From Pelomyxa schiedti (Eukaryota > Evosea > Pelobiontida > Pelomyxidae): a stretch of DNA of 26,400 nt. The position numbers were made by a program, and so were the translations under genes. This document shows, in pieces, positions 1-15,931 of the stretch. The first letter of the stretch is position 1. Each line of letters opens with the position of its first letter. Where the stretch lies: assembly GCA_020536535.1 (NCBI GenBank), contig JAHLWZ010000357.1:1-26400 (forward strand), in the 5' to 3' direction. The notes beneath the pieces were generated by a model that saw only the letters and a program-made list of their open reading frames with translations, made no database searches and had not been told where the DNA came from.

Positions 1-209
1 TGAGCCTGTTGATGGCCCTGCTCGCGGTTAGACTGGCCGAGGGAAACACGCAAAATTGACGAGGGGAAAACATACGCGACGGCACCGGCAACCAGTAAAA
101 CAGCGACAGTAACAACGGAAAAGCTTGAACCAACTATCATTATCGCTTGCAAGGTTCGCTTATGCGGTATAGTAACGGTATGCAAAACTCGAAAAACAAC
201 AAAAAGTGA

Positions 210-776
210 GTTTGTCTCTTTGAAATTTCACCTTTTAAATCAAAAAAACCAAAACCTCAGTTGCACCACGGGAGAATTTGCATCCTGATATATCACAACC
301 ACCTCCACCTCAAAACAACCTCCGCATCATGGAAAGCGTTATGCCTTTGCACGGAGCCCCCAATTGTCCAGTCCAGGTAATTCGGACCTACCAACCACAG
401 CTAATCACTTACCAGAAATCTAAGCTACTCGAAGTAACTAGTTTGATGCAAAGATGTTGGGTGACAACTGTGACTCGGCAGGCAAATTGACTTGAGTTCC
501 CCACGCCAATTGCGTCCACCACCGAATAGCAACAATTTCCACCCTGCTTATGACCCCAACATAGTGTTGGTGACCACAACCAACACACTTAACACCAAAG
601 GGATAATTTAGTTTTCGATTATTCATGCAACTACAAAAAGTACAGTAAGTGTCTTTTGTTAAGGCACTCAAGTTAAAAATCAGGAATTCTTTCACTTGAT
701 CCCATTCTCAAAGCACAAACAGCTTCTGGACAAAAGAAGCTTCATTGTTATTGTTTATCTACAAAATGATGAAATG
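210..776 (+). CDS. Unrecognised intron-rich gene, partial model
   Basis: I do not recognise this protein. Its support is structural: a single reading frame can be followed through four consecutive GT-AG introns of the local short size, at 377-415 (39 nt), 434-481 (48), 570-611 (42) and 645-683 (39). Exons are 416-433, 482-569, 612-644 and 684 onward, and phases 2, 2, 0 and 0 match. The exon ending at 376 is open back to about 210, with no obvious start codon, so the true start may lie upstream. The conceptual protein contains the stretches PNSNNFHPAYDPNIVL, FSIIHATTKST and EFFHLIPFSKHKQLLDKRSF, which look like ordinary globular sequence. After about 776 (QNDEM) no continuation keeps frame cleanly. 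It could be a true gene with exons I cannot resolve, or a decaying one. Confidence 0.35.
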
Positions 777-1636
777 GTGGGTGGGTTGGTTCATCAGGAA
801 GTGAATGAAGGGGTTCCATTCACGAAGGCTGTGACACTAGCCTGGTCAATTGGGTCCCTTTCAAACCTGCTCACACGCTCCACAAGATCTGTGACATTGA
901 GACCCTCAGCGGTCCCGGCGTGGTGGTGGAACCCATGCTGATTGTGGCCTGTTGATTCGCAAGTTAGTTGAAAATGAAAACTATTGATTTACTATTGGGT
1001 TTGTATGAAAAAGGTAAAAGGGATATACCGGCACAAGTGAGCCTGAGGCTTGAGAGCACCATTGGAGTCATGAATTTAACACTTACTCTCTTCACATTGT
1101 CATCACTGGATGATGACACTCGGAATATGACGCCCAGTGTGTTTGGTGTCTTGAATGCGTCGATGCACTCGTCACTGACTGTTGGCTGTTGTTTGTTGGT
1201 TTTTGTTGTTAGGAATGAGAATAGAATAAGGAAATTAATTAATGAGGGGGTCATTACCACTTGCATTTGTGCTGTCTTTGTTGTGGTTTTGAGTTATGTT
1301 GTTGTGCTTTATTTGCTTTGTTGTTGTCTTTGATTCAAATCCAGCAGGCCATTGGGTTTAAAACATAAAAAGCGATACGAAAAGAGACCGAAATTAGTGC
1401 CACAACACCCCATCACTTCCCGTTTGTTTTTTTGCCCTTGTTTGTGGTTTCAAGTTGATTGCTCCAAGAACGGAGCGCGAAATCAGAGCCAAAAAAAGAC
1501 CAACCAAGTTGGGAGGGTGAGTTGTGAACCTCCTCCTGTGCCCTTTGGGCGTCCTTCAGCTCACGTGCGACGTTCGATTTCCCACGCGGAATCCATAAGA
1601 GGAAACAGGACTCATCAGATTGAATTAGAGGGGGCG
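777..1636. other. Undecided sequence upstream of SPT4; possible further exons
   Basis: Several plus-strand frames are open in pieces but do not join with canonical introns in a way I trust. One piece near 893-955 reads ICDIETLSGPGVVVEPMLIV and another (968-1333) reads TIDLLLGLYEKG and later NENRIRKLINEGV. Both look helical and may be later exons of the gene at 210-776. The 3' end of the 968-1333 frame is a hydrophobic Val/Leu/Cys run translated from TTGTTG-rich DNA and is probably not real protein. The last 300 bases before SPT4 (about 1334-1636) would be its promoter and 5' leader; I see no clear core promoter motif there. Confidence 0.3.
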
Positions 1637-2567
1637 ATGAGCGGAGGCGACAGCTACACACAGGGAGGCTCGGCGGAGGAGGCAGACGACGCGGCGAACA
1701 GCACTACCGACGCCACGTCGCAGGGGGGCTACGACGGCGGCGGGGCGGCGGACGGCGAGACCGACGAGCAGGGGATTATGGGAGCGGGTGGGGGCGCAGC
1801 TGGGGGATCGGGGGGTGGGGTGGGCGGCGGCGGCGGGAGCGACGACTACGCGTGGCAGCCCGACATGTCGCCTGCTGAGCTGATCGAGCGGTACCTGCCC
1901 TCGTCGACTGACCCGCGGCAGCTCAGGGCTTGCTTGAATTGCCAGTTGGTGTGCGCGCGTCCGACTGACTGAGTGTCACGCCCTTGCTATTATGGGATGA
2001 ACCGCTTGTGTTTGTGTTTGTGTTTGTGTTTGTGTTTGTGTTTGTGTTTGTGTTTGTGTTTGTGTTTGTGTTTGTGTTTGTGTTTGTGTTTGTGTTTGTG
2101 TTTGTGTTTGTGTTTGTGTTTTGGGGATTACACGTGTATTGAGTTGAGAATTCATGCTAATCCTACCTCAAGGTGTTGTCGCAAAGGCAGTTTTTCACTT
2201 ATGGGTGCCCAAACTGCACTGTAGGCCTAACTTTGTTATTGTTGCCATATAACTCAACGTTCTCGCACAGCACTTGGAGATGAAGGGACGGAATGAAAGA
2301 GTCAACGAGTGCACTAGCATTAGTTTCAAGGGGTATGGTGAAATGTGAACATTGGCTTCTCACACAATACCAGTTTTGTGGCAATCATGAGACCAACGAG
2401 AAGTTGGGTGGCTAAATGGCAGAAACTTCAGCGTATTTTTCTTTTTCCTGTCCTTTTTTTTTTTCATCCCACATTTTTTTTTAGGTGTACACCCTGGTTG
2501 TTATGCTATTTCTGTGTCCGGTGCTCTTCCGGATACATTCAAAGGAAAAGACAGAGGGAAATCCTGA
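1637..2567 (+). CDS. SPT4: Transcription elongation factor SPT4
   Basis: SPT4 is the small zinc-finger partner of SPT5 in DSIF, which binds RNA polymerase II and promotes elongation. Five exons, 1637-1948, 2173-2220, 2271-2332, 2374-2432 and 2485-2567, sum to 564 nt (187 residues plus TGA). Family landmarks appear in order: LRACLNC and GCPNC (the two zinc Cys pairs), LEMKGRNERVNECTS, SFKGFVAIMRP, SWVAKWQ and PGCYAISVSGALP. This covers the whole SPT4 core, normally about 110-120 residues. The extra length is a roughly 75-residue N-terminal extension rich in Gly, Ala and Asp. An in-frame ATG at 1865 would give a protein of ordinary length, so the start is uncertain; I chose 1637 because the frame and GC-rich composition continue without break. 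Introns are 224, 50, 41 and 52 nt. A tandem neighbour, NVL, begins 330 nt downstream on the same strand. Confidence 0.93.
2006..2120 (+). repeat. (TTGTGT)n microsatellite in SPT4 intron 1
   Basis: About 19 uninterrupted copies of the hexamer TTGTGT (115 nt) fill half of the first intron of SPT4 (1949-2172). The copies are identical, which suggests recent slippage expansion. The array makes this intron about five times longer than the other introns of the gene. Confidence 0.95.
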
Positions 2568-2613
2568 TTTGTACTCTTCTATTTCCCTTATTCTTAAAAT
2601 GAATATTGACCGC

Positions 2614-2619
2614 AATAAA
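2614..2619 (+). terminator. Candidate poly(A) signal of SPT4
   Basis: AATAAA lies 47 nt after the SPT4 stop codon, in the AT-rich 330-nt gap before NVL. The rest of the gap (2568-2897) must hold the NVL promoter; I see no distinct motif in it. Confidence 0.5.
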
Positions 2620-2897
2620 AAATCTCACACAATGCAAAAGGTTCTCTTCCTGTTTGTAATTTCTGGCTCCACAAATCATTAAGTACCTGCAACAGTACAT
2701 TGAATACCCAGAATCCACAAGTTTCTATGTAAAAAAAAAACAGAGAAAGCTTCACTACCAAAGCACAGGGCAAATGAAAAACCCTGCCCAAACAATCATT
2801 CTCTATTCTTTTTGCTTTTCGTTCTTTTTCCATCACAGTTGCACTTCGGCACCGAAATTAAAGTCAAAAGGTAAATTAATCTTTCGGCGCCCGCGCG

Positions 2898-7616
<4,719 letters not shown>

Positions 7617-7816
7617 AAAAAACCAAAAAAAAAAAAAAAAAGAAAAAAAGTGCAGTCTAAAGGTGTATACATGTTGTATTTATTTTCGTCAACATTGGAA
7701 AAAGAGGCAGACAAAGGCAGCTGTGATGTTTGTCATGCACACACATACCCACCCCACCCCTTCCTCCTCTCTCACTCGCTCGCTCGTTGCTGTGTCTCTG
7801 TGTCTGAATCCCCCCT
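7617..7816. other. Convergent gap between NVL and the giant KADV gene
   Basis: This 200-nt gap holds two facing 3' ends. An A-rich tract (about 7616-7648) follows the NVL stop directly. A CT-rich stretch (about 7745-7800) lies beyond the giant gene's stop. No AATAAA is visible for NVL itself. No gene is seen here. Confidence 0.6.
7679..7684 (-). terminator. Candidate poly(A) signal of the giant KADV gene
   Basis: Minus-strand AATAAA (TTTATT on the plus strand) lies about 133 nt beyond the stop codon at 7817. Confidence 0.45.
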
Positions 7817-10800
7817 CTAGTGCTTGCTAGAGTGGTGTGCTGAGCTGTGGTGAGACGAGCTGTGGTGCGTGGAAGCGGACCCTGACACCTTGACGTCTCC
7901 CTTCACGTCCACCTTGGCGTCGACCTTGGCGTCGCCGTGGGCGTGCGACGACCCGTGGTGCGACGTCGACGGCGTGTGGTGCGATGACTTGTGGTCTCCG
8001 TGCCCGCCGTGCCCGGACGACTTGTGGTGCGAGCTTCCCTTGGCGTCCGCCTTGGCGTCCACCTTCACGTCTGCCTTGACGCCCACGCCGGCCCCGACGC
8101 CGACGCCGACGTCGGCCTTGACTCCTGCGTCGGCCTTCACTCCCAGGTCAGCCTTTACGCCGAGGTCGGCCTTGACTGCGCCGTCGGCCTTGGCCTTGCC
8201 CTTCTTGCTGCTGCTGCTCGAGGACGACGAGGACTTTGACTTGGACTTCTTGGCGTCGGCCTTGGCGTCCACGGTGAGCGACGCGTTGACCGAGTTGACG
8301 GCGGTCGTGGTGGCGTCGGCGACGACGTCGACGGCTCCCTCCAGGGCCTTGGTTGCGCCCGAGATGGCTCCCTTCAGGCTGAACTTGTGCCCCTTCTTGG
8401 AGGATGAGGACGATGACGACTTGGATTTCTTTCCGGATGCCTTGCCGCTTACTTTGAGGTCGGCCTTGGCTCCTGCACCAGCACCAGCACCGGCGTCGAC
8501 CTTCACGTCTGCCTTGACAGATGCGTCGGCCTTGACGTCCACCTTGGCGTCGGCCTTGACGTCTGCTTTTACGTCGGGCTTGGCCTTGCCGCCCAGGCCG
8601 AGGCTGAGCTTGAGCCCTCCCTTCTTGGATGAAGAGGATGATGACGACTTGGAACCCTTGGAACCTTTGCTCTTTCCGAACCCGAGATGGAGTCCGCCGG
8701 TCTTCACTGAGGCTTCTGCCTTGCCGTCAGCCTTGGCGTCCACCTTGACGTCAGCCTTGGCATCAACCTTCACGTCTGCCTTTGCGTCTACCTTCACGTC
8801 TGCCTTGACATCAGCTTTGCCCTTTCCTCCAAGGCCGAGCTTGAGTCCAAGACCACCTTTGCCACTTCCAGACTTCGACTTTGAAGAGGAGGAAGACGAT
8901 TTAGAGCCCTTCTTACCGAAGCCAAGCTTGAGTCCGAGGCCGCCCTTGCCTCCTGCATCGGTCTTCACATCTGCCTTCACATCAGCCTTTGCATCGACCT
9001 TCACGTCTGCCTTCACATCAGCCTTGGCGTCGACTTTCACGTCTGCCTTGACATCGGCCTTGCCCTTGCCACCAAATCCGAGTTTGAGTCCGAGTCCACC
9101 TTTGCCGCTTCCGGACTTGGATTTAGAGGATGATGAAGATGACTTTGATCCACTCTTCTTTCCACCGAGTCCGAGCTTGAGGCCCAATCCACCTTTGCCC
9201 TTTGCGTCTGCCTTGGCATCCACCTTCACGTCTGCCTTCACATCAGCCTTAACGTCAGCCTTGGCATCCACCTTCACGTCAGCTTTTACATCAGCCTTTC
9301 CCTTGCCACCAAGTCCAAGTTTGAGGCCGAGTCCTCCCTTTCCGCTTCCTGATTTGGATTTAGAGGATGATGAAGATGACTTTGATCCGCTCTTCTTTCC
9401 ACCAAATCCAAGCTTGAGTCCGAGTCCACCCTTGCCTCCTGCGTCTGCCTTCACATCGGCCTTGGCATCCACCTTGACGTCTGCCTTCACATCAGCTTTC
9501 ACGTCAGCCTTGACATCAGCCTTGCCCTTTCCTCCAAGGCCAAAACCGATCTTGAGTCCTCCCTTGCCGCTTCCTGACTTGGACTTAGATTTAGATTTAG
9601 ACGATGATGAGGACTTGGATCCACTCTTCTTTCCACCGAGCCCAAGCTTCAGTCCCAGTCCTCCCTTGGCACCTGCATCAGCCTTGGCATCAACCTTCAC
9701 ATCAGCTTTGGCATCGACCTTCACATCGGCCTTGACATCAGCCTTGGCGTCAGCTTTGCCCTTTCCGCCAAGTCCGAATCCAATCTTGAGTCCTCCCTTT
9801 CCGCTTCCTGACTTGGATTTGGAAGATGATGAAGATGACTTTGATCCGCTCTTCTTTCCACCAAGTCCGAGCTTGAGTCCCAATCCTCCCTTTCCGCCTG
9901 CGTCTGCCTTCACATCAGCCTTGGCATCGACCTTCACGTCAGCCTTTACGTCAGCCTTGACATCAACCTTGGCGTCAGCCTTGCCCTTTCCGCCCAGACC
10001 AAGACCAATCTTGAGTCCTCCCTTTCCACTTCCTGACTTGGATTTGGATTTAGAGGATGATGAGGACTTGGAACCAGAGCCACTCTTCTTTCCACCCAGT
10101 CCGAGTTTGAGGCCAAGTCCACCTTTGCCCTTCACGTCAGCCTTGGCATCAACCTTCACATCTGCCTTGACGTCGGCCTTGGCATCGACCTTCACGTCTG
10201 CCTTTACATCTGCCTTGCCCTTTCCTCCAAGGCCAAGACCAATCTTGAGTCCTCCCTTTCCACTTCCGGACTTGGATTTGGATTTGGAAGAAGACGATGA
10301 CTTCGACCCACTCTTCTTGCCACCCAATCCAACCTTCAGTCCGCCCTTGGCTCCAGCATCAACCTTTACATCAGCCTTGGCATCGACCTTCACATCAGCC
10401 TTGCCCTTTCCACCAAGTCCAAGCCCAACCTTGAGTCCTCCCTTTCCGCTTCCTGACTTGGAAGAGGATGACTTCGAGCCTTTGCTTCCATGAAGTCCTA
10501 CCTTCAATCCTCCTTTGGCACCAGCATCAACCTTGATATCAGCCTTCACACCTCCCTTGACCTTGCCAGAAGCTGAGGATGAGGACTTGGAACCAGATTT
10601 CTTCTTGCCACCAACTTCAAGATGGGGGAGGTCTACGCCAGCTTTAACCTTCACACCTCCTTTAACTTTGCCACTGCCGCTTGCACTTCCAGATTTGCTG
10701 CCCTTGACCTTCGCAGAAGCCTTTACTCCGCCTTTAAGTTCGGGGAGGTCAACACCAGCTTTCACCTTGCCACTCCCCTTGACGGCCTTACCACTGCCGC

Positions 10801-13800
10801 TCTTGCTCTTGCTGGAAGATTCCTTGCTCTTGCTTCCTTTCACCTTGCCCTTGATCTTCAAGTCGGCCTTGGCATCAACCTTTCCGCCAGCCTTCACATC
10901 CACCTTGGCATCAGCCTTTACGTCGGCTTTAGCATCGACTTTGCCTGCTCCCTTTACATCAACCTTACCGGATCCCTTGGCATCGACCTTCGCGTCGGCT
11001 TTGATATCAGCCTTTCCATCAACCTTCACGTCGGCCTTGACATCAACTTTCTTCTTGCCGCCGAAGAGTCCAGCAAAGAATCCCTTCTTCTCGGGCTTGG
11101 CAGGTGTTGTTACTTTGACTTTGGCATCAACTTTAACGTCGGCCTTTGCGTCTACCTTGGGTCCCTTGACGTCGACCTTGGCATCAACCTTTGCATCGGC
11201 CTTAACGTCAGCCTTGGCATCAACCTTGGCAGCTCCTTTCACATCAACCTTAGCATCAGCCTTGACATCAGCTTTGACATCGGCCTTGCCACCGACTTTG
11301 ACTGAAGCATCAACTTTGAGTCCACCCTTGGCCTTTCCGCTTCCTGACTTCGATGAGGAAGACTTGGAGCTGGATTTGCTGCCACTCTTCTTGCCTCCGG
11401 GTAGTTTGATATCAGCCTTGACATCGGCCTTTCCACCGGCTTTGACTGAAGCGTCTAATTTGAGTCCGCCCTTGGCCTTTCCGCTTCCTGACTTCGACGA
11501 TGAAGACTTGCTTCCTTTCCCTACCTTGACCCCCTTCACATCTGCCTTGACTGCGAGTTTTGCATCAGCCTTGACGTCCGCTTTTACGTCTGCTTTTACA
11601 TCAGCTTTTACGTCTGCTTTCACGTCGGCCTTCACATCAGCCTTGACGTCTGCCTTGGCGTCGACCTTGACTTTAGCATCAGCCTTAACATCAACCTTGC
11701 CCTTGCCTCCGAACTTTCCAAAGAAGCCACCACCTCCAGAGGCAGATTTCTTCCCATCAACCTTAACAGTGGCGTCAACCTTGGGCAACTTGGTTTTTCC
11801 ACTGGAAGACGATTTGCTTCCCTTGCTGCCCTTGCCTCCTTTGACCTTGATGTCAGCCTTTACTCCACCCTTGACATCAACTTTAGCATCGGCCTTCACG
11901 TCGCCCTTGACTCCAACAGCGATCTTCGCCTTGCCGCTTCCCGACTTGGATTTGGAGCTGGAAGACTTGGAGCCAGACTTGCTTCCTTTCTTGCCCAGGC
12001 CAAGTTTAAGACCACCCTTAGCATCAACCTTCACGTCTGCCTTGACATCAGCCTTGACGTCGGCTTTCACGTCGGCCTTGGCATCGACTTTTACGTCTGC
12101 TTTTGCTTTGCCTCCGAGTCCCAACTTGAGTCCTCCCTTTCCGCTGCCGGACTTGGATGACTTTGAGGAGGAAGACTTTGAACCAGAGCCGCTCTTCTTT
12201 CCACCGAGTCCGAGTTTGAGGCCGAGTCCACCTTTGCCCTTGGCATCAACCTTCACGTCTGCCTTGGCATCAACCTTTACATCAGCCTTGGCGTCGACCT
12301 TCACGTCAGCCTTGCCCTTTCCGCCAAGTCCGAGTCCAACCTTGAGTCCTCCCTTGCCGCTTCCTGACTTGGAGGATTTGGATGACTTGGAACCAGAAGA
12401 GGAAGACTTTGATCCGCTCTTCTTTCCACCGAGTCCGAGCTTGAGTCCAAGGCCGCCCTTGGCTCCGGCGTCAGCCTTGGCATCAACCTTCACGTCTGCT
12501 TTCACGTCAGCCTTGGCATCGACTTTGACGTCGGCTTTAGCCTTTCCGCCAAGTCCGAGCTTGAGTCCTCCCTTCCCGCTTCCTGACTTGGATGACTTAG
12601 AACCAGAAGAGGACGACTTTGATCCACTCTTCTTTCCACCAAGTCCGAGCTTGAGTCCGAAACCGCCCTTGCCGCCTGCATCAGCCTTGGCGTCGACCTT
12701 GACATCAGCTTTCACATCAGCCTTGGCATCAACCTTCACGTCGGCCTTGACATCAGCCTTGCCCTTTCCGCCGAGACCAAAACCAATCTTGAGTCCTCCC
12801 TTGCCGCTACCAGATTTGGATTTGGATTTAGAGGATGATGAGGACTTGGAACCAGAACCACTCTTCTTTCCACCCAGTCCGAGTTTGAGGCCAAGTCCAC
12901 CTTTGCCCTTCACGTCAGCCTTGGCATCAACCTTCACGTCGGCCTTGGCGTCGACCTTGGCATCGACCTTCACGTCAGCCTTGACATCAGCCTTGGCGTC
13001 AGCTTTGCCCTTTCCGCCAAGTCCGAATCCAATCTTGAGTCCTCCCTTGCCGCTTCCTGACTTGGATTTGGATTTGGAAGATGATGAAGATGACTTTGAT
13101 CCACTCTTCTTTCCACCGAGTCCGAGCTTGAGGCCCAATCCTCCCTTTCCGCCTGCGTCTGCCTTCACATCGGCCTTGACGTCAGCCTTAGCGTCCACCT
13201 TAGCATCAGCCTTGACATCAACCTTGGCGTCTGCTTTGCCCTTTCCACCAAGGCCCAGACCCAGTTTAAGTCCTCCTTTGCCGCTCCCAGACTTTGACTT
13301 GGAGCTTGATCCAGATGATGAAGACCCAGAACCACTCTTCTTTCCTCCCAAACCGAGCTTGATGCCGAATCCGCCCTTCGCTTTGCCGTCAGCCTTGACG
13401 TCTGCTTTTACGTCAGCCTTGGCATCAACCTTCACGTCTGCCTTAACATCGGCCTTGACGTCAGCCTTGACATCAGCTTTGCCCTTGCCTCCAAGACCGA
13501 ATCCGATCTTGAGTCCTCCCTTGCCGCTTCCTGACTTGGAGGATTTGGATGACGAAGAAGAACCAGACTTGCTCTTCTTCTTGCCACCGAGTCCCAGTCC
13601 GAGTTTGATTCCACTGCCACTCTTAGCATCGACTTTCACGTCGGCCTTAACGTCGGCTTTTGCGTCGGCCTTGACATCTGCTTTTACATCAACCTTGGCG
13701 TCAGCCTTGCCCTTTCCGCCGAAGCCAAGTCCGAGTTTGAGTCCTCCCTTTCCACTTCCTGACTTGGAGGACGATGAAGATGACTTTGAGCCAGAGCCGC

Positions 13801-15413
13801 TCTTCTTTCCACCGAACCCGAGCTTGATTCCGAGTCCCCCTTTGCCCTTTGCGTCAGCCTTGGCATCGACCTTCACGTCTGCCTTGACGTCTGCCTTGGC
13901 ATCGACTTTAACATCTGCCTTGACATCAGCCTTGCCCTTTCCGCCCAAACCGAGACCCAGCTTGAGTCCTCCCTTTGCTTTGCCGCTCCCTGACTTGGAT
14001 GACGAAGATGAGGAGGATTTGGATCCGCCCTTGCCACTGAAGCCAAGCTTGATGCCCAAACCGCCCTTTGCGCCGGCGTCTGCCTTAGCATCAACTTTCA
14101 CGTCTGCCTTGGGTTTAATGCCCATGTCAACATTCACGGCCGCCTTCGCCTTTGCGCTTCCAGACGAGGATGACGACTTCGAACTGCTCTTTTTGCCGCT
14201 GAGGCCTACTTTAATTCCGAGTCCGCCCTTGGCGCCGGCGTCAGCCTTAACATCAGCCTTGGCGTCAACCTTCACGTCTGCCTTTACGTCAGCCTTGACA
14301 TCAGCCTTGCCCTTTCCGCCAAGTCCGAATCCAATCTTGAGTCCTCCCTTGCCGCTGCCGGACTTCGACGACGAAGAGGAAGAGGATTTGGACCCAGATT
14401 TCTTTCCTCCCAAGCCGAGTTTGATTCCCATTCCGCCCTTTGCTCCAGCATCCGCCTTGACGTCTGCCTTCACGTCGGCCTTGACATCAGCTTTCACATC
14501 TGCTTTAACATCAGCTTTGACGTCTGCTTTAGCCTTTCCACCAAAACCAAGTCCGAGCTTGAGTCCTCCCTTGGCCTTCCCGCTTCCTGATTTGGAGGAA
14601 GAGCTTGATTTGGAAGATGACGATGATTTTGATCCTTTTTTGCCAAGCCCAAGACCAACTTTAAGTCCGAGTCCACCCTTGGCGCCGGTATCAGCCTTAA
14701 CATCAGCCTTGACTTCGGCTTTGGCGTCGGCCTTCACGTCTGCTTTTCCCTTAGCACCGAGGCCGAGTCCAAGCTTGAGGCCTCCCTTTCCGCTTCCTGA
14801 CTTTGACGACGATGAAGAACCTGAGCTAGAAGCTGACTTCTTTCCACCGAATCCAATCTTGAGACCAAGGCCTCCTTTGGCACCTGCATCGACCTTCACA
14901 TCTGGCTTCTTGGCGTCAACTTTCACATCCGCTTTTACGGCTACTTTCGCAGCTCCCTTTCCGCTTCCGGAGGAAGAGCTAGTGAGGCTCGAAGACGAGG
15001 ATTTTTTTGCAACATTGAGCTTCACTCCTACGTTTCGGTTAGAGAAAGCGAAAAGTTTTTCATCACGATACACTACGAAACACGAAAAATAATGATAACA
15101 AAAATACTACGAGAAAACAATTCGTTCAAACAACGAAACAGAACACAGAATACGAACCTGAACCTACGCCGACTTTAGCACCAGACCCCGCTCCAATTCC
15201 CACCTTGATTCCAAGACCGGCCTTGGCCTTTCCTTGCCCCGAACTGGAACTTGATCCAGAAGAGCTCTTCTTGGCAGCGACCTTTACGGCCGCACCTGCC
15301 TTGGCTCCGGCACCAACGGAAATCGATGCTTTCACTGCGGGTTTTGCCTTCCCCGAAGACGAGCTCGACGAGGATGACTTCGAGCTCGATGATGAAGAAG
15401 ACTTCGAACTCAT
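7817..15413 (-). CDS. Giant KADV-repeat low-complexity protein
   Basis: I recognise no family. Two exons give about 2,486 residues: exon 1 from 15413 (ATG; Ser/Lys-rich start) to 15164 or 15158, and exon 2 from 15027 to the TAG at 7817. The splice is supported by phase (G|GT donor, GTAG acceptor, both phase 1) and by GAKVGVG running into GVKLNV. Almost the whole protein is Lys, Ala, Asp, Val, Gly, Ser and Leu. A unit of about 65-90 residues recurs roughly two dozen times: SGSGKGGLKLGLGLGGKGK, then a KADVKADVKVDAK tract, then GAKGGLGLKLGLGGKKSG, then a Ser/Lys run. No signal peptide or membrane segment is visible. I see no Cys or Trp except in unspliced flanks. The C terminus is His/Ser-rich. 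The KADV tracts alternate small or hydrophobic with oppositely charged residues, as in ionic self-assembling beta peptides. AHNAK-type repeats are a looser resemblance. Function is unknown; a structural, gel-forming or scaffolding role is inference. Confidence 0.85.
8590..14950 (-). repeat. Tandem degenerate repeats encoding KADV/GL/SK units
   Basis: The coding exon is a tandem array with a period of about 200-270 nt. Two regular blocks, about 14950-11950 and 10500-8600, carry the standard three-part unit. They flank a divergent middle (about 11950-10500) with KVKGG, DLPELKGGV, GPKVDAK and two GFFxxxFGGK segments. Units differ by synonymous changes and by the number of KADV steps, so the array is diverged rather than freshly duplicated. 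Confidence 0.85.
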
Positions 15414-15931
15414 TTTTTACACTGTAGGTGTGGCCATACGAGGAGGGGAAAAAAAAAAAAGAGAAAAAGAAACGGAAGGATGCGTTAGACAATGGCACGG
15501 AAATACGGAGAAAAAAAAAAAACGCGTATGTACGAGTAAAGTGTACAACTCAGATGAGTGAAAATGGAAAAAAAAGAAAGCTACTACGGCACGTACCGTT
15601 TGGTGCGTGATGTTCGGTTGCTATTTTTTTTCTTTTTTGTGGTGTTCCTGCCTTTTTTTGTTTTGTCTGTTAAAAAAAACAACAAAATTCATTCCCGGAA
15701 CTCCCGGTTTTTTCCTTCTTCGTCTAAAAAACGTCACCGAGAACACAGTTGCCCTACTCTATGCGGATATCGAAGACCTTAGAAATAGAAAAAAATGTGC
15801 TTTCGTGCCCCCTTCCTATCTTTAGTCACAGACGTTTTCATATGAAAATGCCGCCTCCTTTCACGTGATTGTGTTGTTGCGGCCGCTCCCTATCGGCGAT
15901 GTTTGTTTTGTTGTATCCAGGTGCTGCTGGT
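15414..15931. other. Intergenic gap: giant-gene promoter and TTC39 3' region
   Basis: About 520 nt separate the giant gene's start from the TTC39 stop; both genes run leftward. The gap is made of A-runs (about 15449-15600) and T-runs (about 15625-15690) on the plus strand. I see no gene, no clear AATAAA for TTC39 and no recognisable promoter motif. Confidence 0.5.

Noticed and set aside
1-200. Short open frame at the left edge (ending TGA at 57-59) as the end of an upstream gene
   Set aside because: Nineteen codons with no recognisable content; an opposite-strand start at 69-71 is equally possible, so neither is called.
1973-2224. Plus-strand open frame with a Cys-Leu repeat
   Set aside because: It is a translation of the TTGTGT array inside SPT4 intron 1; the SPT4 splice model accounts for it.
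7869-15092. Two very long plus-strand open frames (874 and 1,525 codons) opposite the giant gene
   Set aside because: They are the antisense shadow of the repeats. The minus-strand codons rarely create complementary stop triplets in this frame, so it stays open. The resulting Phe/Pro/Ser/Ala text mirrors the repeat unit and has no independent start context, introns or domain.
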